From contig JAFAXS010000084.1 of assembly GCA_019240755.1 (NCBI GenBank), positions 1-53,894 on the forward strand: a DNA stretch of 53,894 nt. Direction: 5' to 3'. Each line of letters starts with the position of its first letter. The stretch's first letter is position 1. Origin of the DNA: Vulcanimicrobiota bacterium (GTDB lineage Bacteria; Vulcanimicrobiota; Vulcanimicrobiia; Vulcanimicrobiales; Vulcanimicrobiaceae). Made by a program: the position numbers and the translations under genes. The notes under the pieces were generated by a model, which saw nothing but the letters and a program-made list of their open reading frames with translations, was not told where the DNA came from and made no database searches. This document shows, one piece after another, positions 1 through 8,098 of the stretch.

Positions 1-59
1 GCGACGTGGACGGCGAACGTCTGCGCGCGACGTTGATTGCGGACGGAGTAATTCTTTGA
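1..59 (+). CDS. 3' end of an upstream gene, possibly an amidohydrolase (NagA-like)
   Basis: Only the last 18 codons are in the window, ending in the residues ERLRATLIADGVIL followed by TGA. The stop overlaps the TTG start of the next gene (TTGA), the same coupling used throughout this operon. The tail resembles the final strand of metal-dependent amidohydrolases such as N-acetylglucosamine-6-phosphate deacetylase. That would fit the GlcNAc kinase and NanE epimerase downstream. The fragment is too short to assign, so the identity is inference from context. Confidence 0.4.
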   Translation, partial: DVDGERLRATLIADGVIL

Positions 60-358
60 GCGCGGCGCGCGCGCGCGCGCGGCGCTACGGCCTGCGAGTC
101 GTGTTTGCCGATCTCGGCGATTGGGCGGCGTGCGAGCTGTTGGCGGAATACGATGCGCGCAACCGCGAGATTCGGCTGAACCGCCGCGTTGCGGGAAGCT
201 TGCGCGGTCCGGAGCTGCGCCGTTTCGTCGATTCGGCCGTCGCGCACGAGCTCTACCATCATCGCGAAGCGATCGGCGAGGTCCGGCGACTGGAGAAGCG
301 TTCGGAGCGCGAGGCGGCGGCCGACGCTTTTGCCCTGACCGTCGTGGCGTTGCAATGA
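56..358 (+). CDS. Small HExxH zinc metallopeptidase, ImmA/IrrE-like
   Basis: A 100-residue protein with the zinc-protease helix HELYH at residues 64-68 and a downstream acidic ligand in EAAAD (residues 86-90), the arrangement seen in ImmA/IrrE (M78-like) peptidases. No helix-turn-helix, signal peptide or membrane segment is visible, so it is a minimal cytoplasmic catalytic domain. The TTG start is chosen because GGAG lies just upstream and it overlaps the previous stop by four bases. Its own stop overlaps the kinase ATG (ATGA). It therefore sits inside an amino-sugar operon, where such a protease is unexpected. The substrate is unknown. Confidence 0.72.
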   Translation: MSAARARARRYGLRVVFADLGDWAACELLAEYDARNREIRLNRRVAGSLRGPELRRFVDSAVAHELYHHREAIGEVRRLEKRSEREAAADAFALTVVALQ

Positions 359-1266
359 CGAAGCTCTTTGCCGGAATCGACGGCGGCCAAAGCTCGACGG
401 TCGCCGCGGTCGGCGACGAGCTGGGGCGCGTCCTCGGCCGCGGTCGCGCCGGGGCCGCGGACGAAGTCGGCCAAGGCAGCGACTCCACTCGAATGCACGA
501 TGCCCTGCGCGGCGCGCTGGATGCGGCGCTGCGCGACGCGGGTCTTCCGGAGCGGACGGAGTTCGAGGCAATCGTCGCCGGAATCAGCGGCTACCAAGGC
601 CGCGTTTATGGTAAAGCGCCCGCGCTTCCGTCGGCGCGCGTGCATTTGATGCACGACGCGCCGATTGCGCACGCGGGCGCGCTGGAAGGGCGGTCCGGCG
701 TGATCGTGATCGCAGGAACGGGCTCGGTGGTGTACGGCCAAAACGACGACGGCTCGAGCCGCACGCTCGGCGGGTGGGGATTTCTCTTCGGAGACGAAGG
801 CAGCGCGTTCGGGCTCGCTCGCGATGCGCTGGCCTCGCTGATGCGAGCGCAAGACGACCGCGACGAAGCGCTGACGCCGGTGCGCCGCCAGGCATGCGAT
901 TTCTTTTCGCAACGATCGTTGCGCGACGTCGTGCACGCCGTTGCGGCCGGCGAGATAACGCGCGACCGGGTCGCCGCCTTCGCGCCCGTCGTGCTCGCAA
1001 CGGCGCAGTTTCGAGACGTCGCCGACCGCGGCGCCGATCGGTTAGCCGAACTTGCGGTTGGAGCAATTCATTGCGGCGTGCCCGCGCGCGTCGGACTCTG
1101 CGGCGGTGTCTTCGGCGACGAGCGCTTCCGGCAACGCGTCACCGGCGGCATTCGGGCGGCGATACCGGACGCCGACGTCGCGCTCGCGAAATATGAGCCT
1201 GCGCTCGGCGGCTTGCTGTTGGCGTATCGAGCGACCGGCACGGACGTTCCCGGCCTGCAGACGTGA
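355..1266 (+). CDS. BadF/BadG-type ATPase, probable N-acetylglucosamine kinase
   Basis: A 303-residue member of the ASKHA kinase fold. It has the N-terminal phosphate-binding loop GIDGGQSST, a second phosphate loop IAGTGSVVYG, and the family signature GGWGFLFGDEGSAFG. These match the BadF/BadG/BcrA/BcrD family, whose small members are mostly N-acetylglucosamine or glucosamine kinases. The ATG overlaps the preceding stop. The gene ends in a GTGA overlap with NanE, which supports amino-sugar phosphorylation in the cytoplasm, perhaps for cell-wall recycling. Substrate choice between GlcNAc, ManNAc and GlcN cannot be read from the sequence. Confidence 0.85.
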   Translation: MTKLFAGIDGGQSSTVAAVGDELGRVLGRGRAGAADEVGQGSDSTRMHDALRGALDAALRDAGLPERTEFEAIVAGISGYQGRVYGKAPALPSARVHLMHDAPIAHAGALEGRSGVIVIAGTGSVVYGQNDDGSSRTLGGWGFLFGDEGSAFGLARDALASLMRAQDDRDEALTPVRRQACDFFSQRSLRDVVHAVAAGEITRDRVAAFAPVVLATAQFRDVADRGADRLAELAVGAIHCGVPARVGLCGGVFGDERFRQRVTGGIRAAIPDADVALAKYEPALGGLLLAYRATGTDVPGLQT

Positions 1267-1940
1267 GCGTTCTCGACGAGCTGCGCGGCGGATTGATCGT
1301 GTCCGCCCAGGCGTGGGCCGGATCGGCGCTCGACGACCCGCGCGTGATTGCCGCAATGGCTCGTGCCGCGCAAGACGGCGGCGCAGTCGCGGTGCGCGTT
1401 GCCGGCAGCGAGCACCTCGCCGCCGTGCGCCGGAGAGTCGAGGTTCCGATCGTGGCCCTGATCAAGCGCGAGTATCCCGGCTTCGAGCCGTATATCACGC
1501 CAACGTTCCGCGAGGTGACAGAATGCGCGGCGAGCGGAGCGGAGATCGTCGCCTTCGACGCGACGGAGCGAGCTCGGCCCGACGGAGCGACGGTCGAAGC
1601 GTTGATCGATGCGATTCATCGGGCAGGCTGTTTGGCGATGGCGGATTGCGCCACCCTCGGCGATGCGGCCGGCGCCGTCGCGGCATCCGCCGACGTCGTT
1701 GCAACGACGCTCTGCGGCTACACGCCTGCAACCCAGGATCACCCTTTGCCCGCCTTTGACGTGGTGGCCGCGCTGCACGATTCCGGCGCGTTTACGGTGT
1801 GTGAAGGCGGGATTCGCACGCCGGCGCACGTGCGCTCGGCGTTCGAGGCCGGAGCCGACGCCGTCGTCGTAGGAACGGCGATTACGAACGTGGATTGGCT
1901 CGTTCGCGAATTTGCAGGGGCGGCGCGAAGGGGGTTTTAA
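1263..1940 (+). CDS. nanE: N-acetylmannosamine-6-phosphate 2-epimerase
   Basis: A 225-residue TIM-barrel protein of the NanE family, which interconverts ManNAc-6-P and GlcNAc-6-P. Visible signatures are the N-terminal GLIVSAQA strand, the catalytic lysine in ALIKREYPG, the TTLCGYT motif and the phosphate-binding CEGGIRTP and ADAVVVGTAIT ends of the barrel. The length is normal for the family. It starts with GTG in a GTGA overlap with the kinase gene, so the two are almost certainly co-translated. It is the last gene of this operon: the next one begins 59 bases on with its own strong ribosome-binding site. Confidence 0.9.
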   Translation: MSVLDELRGGLIVSAQAWAGSALDDPRVIAAMARAAQDGGAVAVRVAGSEHLAAVRRRVEVPIVALIKREYPGFEPYITPTFREVTECAASGAEIVAFDATERARPDGATVEALIDAIHRAGCLAMADCATLGDAAGAVAASADVVATTLCGYTPATQDHPLPAFDVVAALHDSGAFTVCEGGIRTPAHVRSAFEAGADAVVVGTAITNVDWLVREFAGAARRGF

Positions 1941-1999
1941 CAGCCCGTTTAGTCGGTGCGCGCGGGCGCCGCACTACCTATACTACTTAAGGAGAGAGC

Positions 2000-3100
2000 G
2001 TGTCGTCGATCGAGCATCAGGTTCCGCCCGTTCGGCTCGGGCGTGGATTTTGGGCGGCCACCGCCGTTCTGACGGTATTGGCCATCCTCGCGATCGTTTT
2101 CTGGTACGCGTTTCCACTCGAACGGTATCTGCCGGCTGCGATCGTTACGGCCCGTCAGGTAGATACGCTCTTCCGCTTCATGGCGGCGGCCGGCAGCGCG
2201 CTCTACATCTTCGTGGCCGGCTACTTGGTCTATTTCGCGATCGCGTTCCGAGCGCGCCGGAGCGATCCACCCGACGCGATCGGCGTGCAAATCCACGACA
2301 ATCACAAGCTGGAATTCTGGTGGACTCTGATCCCGACGCTCTTCGTCATTCTGCTCTCGATCGTCAGCGTTCGCATCTGGTACGAGATCATGCTCGAGCC
2401 CGAGAACGGCCTTGTGGTCGAGGCGATCGGACATCAGTTTTACTTCTCGTTCCGCTACCCTCAAATCAACGGCGAAGTAACCGACGAGATGCATCTGCCG
2501 CTCAACGAGCCGGTGACGCTGAACCTCACCGCCGCCGATGTGATCCATGGGTTCTGGGTTCCAGCGATGCGATTGAAGAACGACACCGTTCCGGGATTGG
2601 TCACGACGATTCGTTTCACGCCGCGTCTCGCGGGCCGTTATCCGATCATCTGCACGCAGTTCTGCGGCGTGCTGCATAGCACGATGAACAAGCAGGTGCT
2701 GGTGATCGAGGATAAGGCGTCGTTCGAGCGTTGGTATCGCGGCTGGCAGCAGAAGAACGCGCACGCAAGCAACGCATTGCCGGCGGCGGGTGGCCAAGCC
2801 GTCTCGCTACAGGGCGGAAACGCATCGGCCGGCCAGACGCTCTTCGCGCAAAAGTGCTCGGCCTGTCACAAGGTCGCGCCGTTCGACCAGAAGCTGGTCG
2901 GGCCGGGACTCAAGGCCGTTCTGCACGACCCCGCGCATCCCAACCTCGTGGACGGCAAGCCTGCGACCGAGCAGAACGTGGCGGCCATCTTGCAGAATGG
3001 ATACACCGGCAGCATGGGTACGATGCCCAATGCGAGCGCCAACGCATTATCGGCGCAAGACATCGCGAACCTCGTAACCTACCTGAATTCATTGAAGTGA
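2000..3100 (+). CDS. ctaC: Cytochrome c oxidase subunit II with fused C-terminal cytochrome c
   Basis: A 366-residue protein with two N-terminal membrane helices (about residues 17-40 and 58-80), a periplasmic CuA cupredoxin domain and a C-terminal c-type cytochrome. The CuA ligands are present: His183, Cys218, Cys222, His226 and Met229. The heme c motif CSACH is at residues 286-290, with a candidate distal Met in the GTMPN segment. It takes electrons from cytochrome c, through its own heme, to CuA. The GTG start is supported by GGAGAG at 1991. It is the first gene of the oxidase operon, 18 bases before subunit I. Confidence 0.96.
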   Translation: MSSIEHQVPPVRLGRGFWAATAVLTVLAILAIVFWYAFPLERYLPAAIVTARQVDTLFRFMAAAGSALYIFVAGYLVYFAIAFRARRSDPPDAIGVQIHDNHKLEFWWTLIPTLFVILLSIVSVRIWYEIMLEPENGLVVEAIGHQFYFSFRYPQINGEVTDEMHLPLNEPVTLNLTAADVIHGFWVPAMRLKNDTVPGLVTTIRFTPRLAGRYPIICTQFCGVLHSTMNKQVLVIEDKASFERWYRGWQQKNAHASNALPAAGGQAVSLQGGNASAGQTLFAQKCSACHKVAPFDQKLVGPGLKAVLHDPAHPNLVDGKPATEQNVAAILQNGYTGSMGTMPNASANALSAQDIANLVTYLNSLK

Positions 3101-3118
3101 GAGACTAAGACAACTTAA

Positions 3119-4792
3119 ATGGCAGTAGCAGCAGTTCACGCCGGCGGAATCGCCGACCACATTCATCCCGAACCGCAAGGATTCGTCCGGCGATACGTCT
3201 TCTCGCTGGACCACAAGATCATCGGTATTCAGTACATCATTACCGCGTTCGTTTTCTTCATGCTGGCCGGTCTGCTGGCCGAGGCGATCCGCACGCAACT
3301 GCTCAACCCCGGCGGCGGCTTCGTCGCCAACGGCACCTACAACGAGATTTACAGCATTCACGGCAGCACGATGGTCTGGCTCGTCACGATCCCGTTGCTG
3401 ACCGGCGGGTTCGGCAACCTCGTCTTTCCGATCATGATCGGCGCGCGCGACGTCGCGTTTCCCTGGCTCAACATGCTGAGCTTCTGGATATTCCCCGTCT
3501 CCGGTTTGATGCTGTTCTCATCGTTCTTGCTGGGCGCGCCGACGGCGGGCTGGATGGAGTATCCGCCGGTGTCGCTGCAAGGCGCGGCCGGCACCTCAAT
3601 GTGGTGCGCCGCGATCTTCCTCGTCGGCGTAAGCTCGACGATGACCGGCATCAACTTCGTCGTGACCATTCTAAAGATGCGCGCGCCCGGCATGACCTTC
3701 ACCCGGATGCCGCTCTTCGTGTGGGGACAGTTCGCGACGGCGCCCCTGCTCATGATCGCGACGACCGCGCTAGCGGCGGCGCTCGCCGCACTCTTCATCG
3801 AGCGGCAGTTCGGCGTGCCGTTCTTCGACCCGGCCAAGGGCGGCAGCCCGGTGATGTGGCAGCACATGTTCTGGTTTTACTCGCATCCGGCCGTCTACAT
3901 CATGATCCTGCCGGCGTTCGGCATCATCTCGGAGGTGCTGCCGACGTTCGCGCGCAAGCCGATCTTCGGCTATAAGCTGATTGCGTTCTCGTCGATGTCG
4001 ATTGCGCTACTCGGCTTCATGGTTTGGGCGCATCACATGTTCACCTCGGGGCTCGCGCCCTTCTTGCAGTTGCCGTTCATGATCCTAACGTACGTGATCG
4101 GCGTTCCGACCGGCATAAAGATCTTTTCATGGACTGCGACGTTGTTCCGCGGCAAAATTCACTACACGACCGCGATGCTCTTTGCCATCGGGTTCATCGC
4201 CCTCTTTACCATCGGCGGCATCACGGGAATCTTCCTCGCCGCCATCCCGTTCGATCTGCACGTGCACGGAACGTACTTCATCGTCGCGCACCTCCACTAC
4301 GTCCTCGTCGGGGGAAGCCTGATGGGAATCTTCGCGGGCATGTACTACTGGTTCCCCAAGATGTCGGGGCGCCTGCTCAACGAGACGCTCGGGAAGCTTC
4401 ACTTTTGGCTCTTCTTTATCGGCTTCAATTTGACGTTTCTGCCGATGCACTGGCTCGGCATGGAAGGGATGCCGCGCGAGGTTGCCACCTACGATCCGCA
4501 GTTCACGTTTTGGAATCGCTTCGAGTCCTTCGCGTCGTACCTCATGACGTTCGCGATCCTGATATTCTTCTTCAACGCGATCTGGAGCATCCGCAACGGC
4601 AAACGCGCCGGTGCCAATCCGTGGGGAGCGCGCACGCTCGAGTGGCAGATTCCCTCGCCTCCGAACTACTACAACTTTAAGCACGTTCCGACGGTCTATG
4701 GGCTCCCGTACGACTTCAGCACGCCGCTGCCGTACAAGGGGCTCGACGAAGAGCTGACCGACTCGCCGCCGGTGCCGGCGGGAGCGCACTGA
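3119..4792 (+). CDS. ctaD: Cytochrome c oxidase subunit I, A2-type
   Basis: A 557-residue, roughly 12-helix catalytic subunit that reduces O2 to water and pumps protons. Heme a is held by His81 and His393, heme a3 by His391, and CuB by His256, His305 and His306. The cross-linked tyrosine is Tyr260. The helix VI motif is YSHPAVY, with alanine where A1 enzymes carry the proton-channel glutamate (GHPEV). This YSHPxV form defines A2 heme-copper oxidases. Its stop overlaps the subunit III start (TGATG). Confidence 0.97.
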   Translation: MAVAAVHAGGIADHIHPEPQGFVRRYVFSLDHKIIGIQYIITAFVFFMLAGLLAEAIRTQLLNPGGGFVANGTYNEIYSIHGSTMVWLVTIPLLTGGFGNLVFPIMIGARDVAFPWLNMLSFWIFPVSGLMLFSSFLLGAPTAGWMEYPPVSLQGAAGTSMWCAAIFLVGVSSTMTGINFVVTILKMRAPGMTFTRMPLFVWGQFATAPLLMIATTALAAALAALFIERQFGVPFFDPAKGGSPVMWQHMFWFYSHPAVYIMILPAFGIISEVLPTFARKPIFGYKLIAFSSMSIALLGFMVWAHHMFTSGLAPFLQLPFMILTYVIGVPTGIKIFSWTATLFRGKIHYTTAMLFAIGFIALFTIGGITGIFLAAIPFDLHVHGTYFIVAHLHYVLVGGSLMGIFAGMYYWFPKMSGRLLNETLGKLHFWLFFIGFNLTFLPMHWLGMEGMPREVATYDPQFTFWNRFESFASYLMTFAILIFFFNAIWSIRNGKRAGANPWGARTLEWQIPSPPNYYNFKHVPTVYGLPYDFSTPLPYKGLDEELTDSPPVPAGAH

Positions 4793-5406
4793 TGTCGGTG
4801 GCCTCGCTCGCCCGCGGCGCACACGGAGAGCTCGATCAGCTCTACATTGAGACGCGCGAGCTGCGCCTACAGGGCTTCTTGCTCTTCCTCGTCAGCGACT
4901 GCGTGCTGTTCTCGTCGTTTATCTTCGCCTATCTCTACCTGCGCAACTCGGGACAGGGATGGCCTCCGCCGGGCATCCAGCGGCTCGACGTGGCCTTCGC
5001 CGCGTGGAACTCCGTCGTGCTGTTCGGCTCGGGCGCGACGATGCATTATGCGCTCGAGAACTTCAAGCACGGCAAGTGGATGGCGTACATGTGGTTTCTG
5101 CTCGCCACGATCGTCCTCGGCGCGGGATTTCTCGGAGGGCAAGCCTACGAGTACAACCACCTCATTTACGCCGAGCACGTCACCTGGTGGGGCAGCGGCA
5201 TCTTCGGCGCGTCGTTCTTCACGCTCACCGGCATGCACGGCATGCACGTGTTCTTCGGAGTCTGCTACCTGACCGTGCTGGTGTTGCAGTCTTCGGCCGG
5301 CGTCTACACGCGCGGCAAGTACTTTGGGATCACGGCCGGTACGCTGTACTGGCACTTCGTCGACGTGATCTGGGTCGTGCTGTTCTCGATCTTCTATCTG
5401 TTGTAA
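4792..5406 (+). CDS. ctaE: Cytochrome c oxidase subunit III
   Basis: A 204-residue integral membrane protein with about five helices, the usual size of short bacterial subunit III. The family regions LFLVSDCVLFSSFIFAYLY, the GSGIFGASFFTLTGMHGMHV helix and the C-terminal YWHFVDVIWVVLFSIFYLL helix are visible. It stabilises subunit I and has no redox centre. The ATG shares one base with the ctaD stop, so translation is coupled. Confidence 0.95.
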   Translation: MSVASLARGAHGELDQLYIETRELRLQGFLLFLVSDCVLFSSFIFAYLYLRNSGQGWPPPGIQRLDVAFAAWNSVVLFGSGATMHYALENFKHGKWMAYMWFLLATIVLGAGFLGGQAYEYNHLIYAEHVTWWGSGIFGASFFTLTGMHGMHVFFGVCYLTVLVLQSSAGVYTRGKYFGITAGTLYWHFVDVIWVVLFSIFYLL

Positions 5407-5415
5407 GGAGCGAAC

Positions 5416-5628
5416 ATGAACGCGGCAACGATCGAGCGGTTAGGAGCGGTGATTGCGGGAATCGTCGTCGCGGTCGTCGCCTTCTATGCCCTCTACAAAG
5501 ACTGGCGGGCCGAAGGCACCGAGAATCAAGTCTTCAAGCTGATGCTGCTGCTGCTCGGCCTTGGCGCCGTGCTCGCGTTGCTGGCCGGCCTCAACGTCGT
5601 CGGCTTCGCGCCGCCGAAAGGCGCATGA
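5416..5628 (+). CDS. Small two-helix membrane protein of the oxidase operon
   Basis: A 70-residue protein with two hydrophobic helices (about residues 9-28 and 41-63) separated by a charged loop that begins YKDWRAEGTENQ. It starts 9 bases after ctaE, behind AAGGAG, so it is clearly translated in the oxidase operon. Its position is that of subunit IV or an assembly factor in many bacterial operons. I see no motif that identifies it as CtaF or CoxD. Function is inferred from position only. Confidence 0.72.
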   Translation: MNAATIERLGAVIAGIVVAVVAFYALYKDWRAEGTENQVFKLMLLLLGLGAVLALLAGLNVVGFAPPKGA

Positions 5629-5631
5629 TCC

Positions 5632-5835
5632 ATGATCGTTCGCGACGACGAATATCTCGACTTTAGCAAGGTCCCCGAAAGCCGCGGCATTCCCGGCGGA
5701 CTCTATCGCATCGGCATCGTCGGTCTCGTGATCATCTTTGCGATCGGCGCCGCCGTCTGCCTGATGTCCGGTTACGGCCACCATTGGCCGTCCGCCACCT
5801 CGCTGCGCGTTCCGCTCAACAACCCCGCGCCCTAA
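5632..5835 (+). CDS. Small single-helix membrane protein of the oxidase operon
   Basis: A 67-residue protein with a hydrophilic N terminus (MIVRDDEYLDFSKVPE), one membrane helix (about residues 27-47) and a short polar tail containing GYGHHWP. It begins three bases after the previous gene, so the two are almost certainly co-translated. It may be an accessory subunit or assembly protein of the oxidase. No known family was recognised. Confidence 0.68.
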   Translation: MIVRDDEYLDFSKVPESRGIPGGLYRIGIVGLVIIFAIGAAVCLMSGYGHHWPSATSLRVPLNNPAP

Positions 5836-5863
5836 CCGTGTCATCCTCACGGAGTACGAACTA

Positions 5864-6115
5864 ATGGCAAACCAAGAACGGGTCTCCTTCGCCGCCGATA
5901 TCCGGCCGTTGTTCCGGCAGATCGACATCGACCACATGCGGCCCCGCAACGTTCATCTCGACGATTTCGCGTTCATGTCAAAACGCGAAAATGCGACGAC
6001 GGTGTACGATTTTCTCACCGGCAAGAAAGAGCCGCAAATGCCGCCGGATGAGCCGTGGTCGTCCGAGCAGCTCGACCTGTTCAATCGTTGGATGGAAAAC
6101 GGCTGCCAGGCCTAG
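5864..6115 (+). CDS. Small protein resembling a cytochrome c domain without heme motif
   Basis: An 83-residue protein with no signal peptide. It opens with FAADIRPLF and ends with a helix of the type EPWSSEQLDLFNRWM, both typical of the flanks of planctomycete-type cytochrome c domains. The CxxCH that should follow IRPLF is absent: the segment reads RQIDIDHMRPRN. It is therefore either a heme-less relative with another job or a divergent family. It is the last gene of the oxidase operon and converges on the heme A genes. The fold assignment is inference. Confidence 0.65.
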   Translation: MANQERVSFAADIRPLFRQIDIDHMRPRNVHLDDFAFMSKRENATTVYDFLTGKKEPQMPPDEPWSSEQLDLFNRWMENGCQA

Positions 6116-6140
6116 CGCGTAACCGCGGGCGTAGGGTTCC

Positions 6141-6743
6141 CTAGAGATCCGCGCTGCGACCGTGGCGCGTCGCGATGCCGATGGCGAGCAGCGGCAGCTC
6201 TTCATCGGGCAAGACGCCCGTCGGTTTGCCGTCGATGCGGTGAATGCTCCCGTAGGATGAAAACTCGACCAGCGCGGGCAGCGTCAGGTTGGGCAGCGGC
6301 TTCTTGCCGAGCCACTCCCACTCGCCCGCGATCGTGCGATCGGGGAACAGGGCGGCCGCATATCCGCACGCGTTGGGCTGCGATCTTTCGTCCGGCGCCC
6401 GATACCGCACGTAGCCGTCCAGAATGTAGATCGGACGAAACGTGTGCAGATACGCGATGAACGGCGCGACGAGCACCGCAATGAAGTAGCCTCCAAACGC
6501 GAGAGCGCCCAACGCGAAGATCCACGCGATCTTGCCGAGCGTCGCGTCGGATGCAACGTGACCAGCGCGGTAGACGATGCCCCATGCGAGCAACGCCATG
6601 AAGACCATGCCGAGCAGCGGCTCGATCGCCAGTGCGAATCTTCCGGTAAGTCCACGCCAAACGACCTTGCGTTCCTGCGGCGTCCACCGGCGCCGCGCCA
6701 GCAAGCGTGTCTGCGGATCGAGCCGATTGAAGGGTCTGCGCAC
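6141..6743 (-). CDS. Membrane protein of unknown function at the end of the heme A operon
   Basis: A 200-residue protein with a basic N terminus, two membrane helices (about residues 38-60 and 71-95) and a polar C-terminal half of about 100 residues. No recognised motif is present. The GTG start lies 17 bases downstream of the MFS gene, and it looks like the fourth gene of the ctaA-ctaB-MFS operon. The convergent oxidase operon ends only 25 bases away. A role in the oxidase or heme pathway is possible from context only. Confidence 0.65.
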   Translation of the reverse strand: MRRPFNRLDPQTRLLARRRWTPQERKVVWRGLTGRFALAIEPLLGMVFMALLAWGIVYRAGHVASDATLGKIAWIFALGALAFGGYFIAVLVAPFIAYLHTFRPIYILDGYVRYRAPDERSQPNACGYAAALFPDRTIAGEWEWLGKKPLPNLTLPALVEFSSYGSIHRIDGKPTGVLPDEELPLLAIGIATRHGRSADL

Positions 6744-6760
6744 TCACAAACTCTTTCGAC

Positions 6761-8098
6761 TCAGAGCGCGGGCGCTGCTCCTTCCTTCGCGCTGTGGCGC
6801 TCGAGGCCCGAGGGCTTGAGCGCGGCGGCCAACAGGAGCGCAACGAATGCGACTGCGGCGAACGCCAAGTACGCGTGGCGGTATCCCGCGATCTCGCTGT
6901 GCGCCGACGCGAAGAGTGCTCCGGCGAGCGAGCTGCCCACGATCTGTCCTACGATCAACGCTTGACTCAACAGGCCGACCGCGGTGGCACGCGCGCTCTC
7001 GGGGGCTTCGCGCGTGACGATATAGCGCGTCGGCGCGCCGAGCAGTGCGCCGAAGCCCGCGCCCGCGACGATCATCGCGATTACGACCAGCCATAGCCAC
7101 CCGAAGCCCAGCGCAAATATTGCCAAGCCGAGTTCGGCCAAGGCCGTTCCAACCAGCAACACGTCGCGGCTGCCGATTCGGTCCAGCGCCCGTCCGGATA
7201 CCGGAATCACAAGTACGAACGTCAGCGCACCGAGCGCCGCGATGAAGCCGGCCGCGGCGTACGACAATCCCAGCGCGCCGATCAACACCATGGGAACGAA
7301 GAACAAGGAGCCTTCGAGCGCCCCGATGAGAATTTCGAGCGCATAGGTTACCGTCAGTTGACGCGTGCGCACGAGCTCGAATGGAAGGATCGGCGCGCTG
7401 ACGGTCCGCTCCCAGAACGCAAACAAGGCCAGCATTGCGAGGCCGAGCGCGCCTATCAGGAAGCGTGTCGAGATCAAGCCGTCCATCAGCGCGAGGAGGC
7501 CGATGCAGAGCAACAGCAGGCCGACGGCGTCGAACGGCTCGCGCCGTCGTGGCGCATACGCCGGTACCGTGCCAAGCGCTAAGACGATCACGACGCCCGC
7601 GAGCGGGAGATTCGCGATGAAGATCCAGCGCCAGTCGATAAAGTGCGTAACCAGCCCGCCGAAGCTCGGTCCGATAACCGCGGCGAGTCCCCAGGTCGCC
7701 GCCACGATGCCGAGCGCCGCGCCGCGCCTGCCGGCCGGCACTACGTCGCCGATCGTTGCCGTGGCCACGGGAAAGATGCCGCCGGCGCCCAGCGCCTGAA
7801 TCGCGCGCGCAAGCAGAAACATCCAGTACGCCTGCGCCGTTATGGCGACCATGCTCCCGAGGGCGAACAACGCGATGCACGCGAGATAGACGGGGCGCCG
7901 TCCATAACGGTCGGCGAACGTTCCGGCCAGCGCGATCGAGACGACGGTCACCAACAGATAGAGCGTGAAGACCCACGCGAGATCGCCGGCCTGCACGCCA
8001 AACTCGCGCCCGAGTGCGGGAAGCGCCGGCGCCAGCACGCTCAAATCGAGTGCGCCGGCGAACACGCCCAAGGCCAGCGTCCACAGCAGCCGGCTCAT
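6761..8098 (-). CDS. MFS transporter, drug/H+ antiporter type
   Basis: A 445-residue, 12-14-helix transporter. The MFS motif A, GTFADRYGRRPVYL, lies between helices 2 and 3, and a motif C-like segment (GLAAVIGPSFGG) is in helix 5, which points to a proton-coupled exporter of the DHA family. The start at 8098 is preferred because its ATG overlaps the ctaB stop (ATGA); an upstream in-frame start would add 11 residues inside ctaB. Cotranslation with heme A biosynthesis is unusual. The substrate cannot be predicted. Confidence 0.88.
   Translation of the reverse strand: MSRLLWTLALGVFAGALDLSVLAPALPALGREFGVQAGDLAWVFTLYLLVTVVSIALAGTFADRYGRRPVYLACIALFALGSMVAITAQAYWMFLLARAIQALGAGGIFPVATATIGDVVPAGRRGAALGIVAATWGLAAVIGPSFGGLVTHFIDWRWIFIANLPLAGVVIVLALGTVPAYAPRRREPFDAVGLLLLCIGLLALMDGLISTRFLIGALGLAMLALFAFWERTVSAPILPFELVRTRQLTVTYALEILIGALEGSLFFVPMVLIGALGLSYAAAGFIAALGALTFVLVIPVSGRALDRIGSRDVLLVGTALAELGLAIFALGFGWLWLVVIAMIVAGAGFGALLGAPTRYIVTREAPESARATAVGLLSQALIVGQIVGSSLAGALFASAHSEIAGYRHAYLAFAAVAFVALLLAAALKPSGLERHSAKEGAAPAL

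Noticed and set aside
1941-1999. TATACT at 1979-1984 as a promoter for the oxidase operon
   Set aside because: No acceptable -35 box is present and the leader would be only about nine bases.
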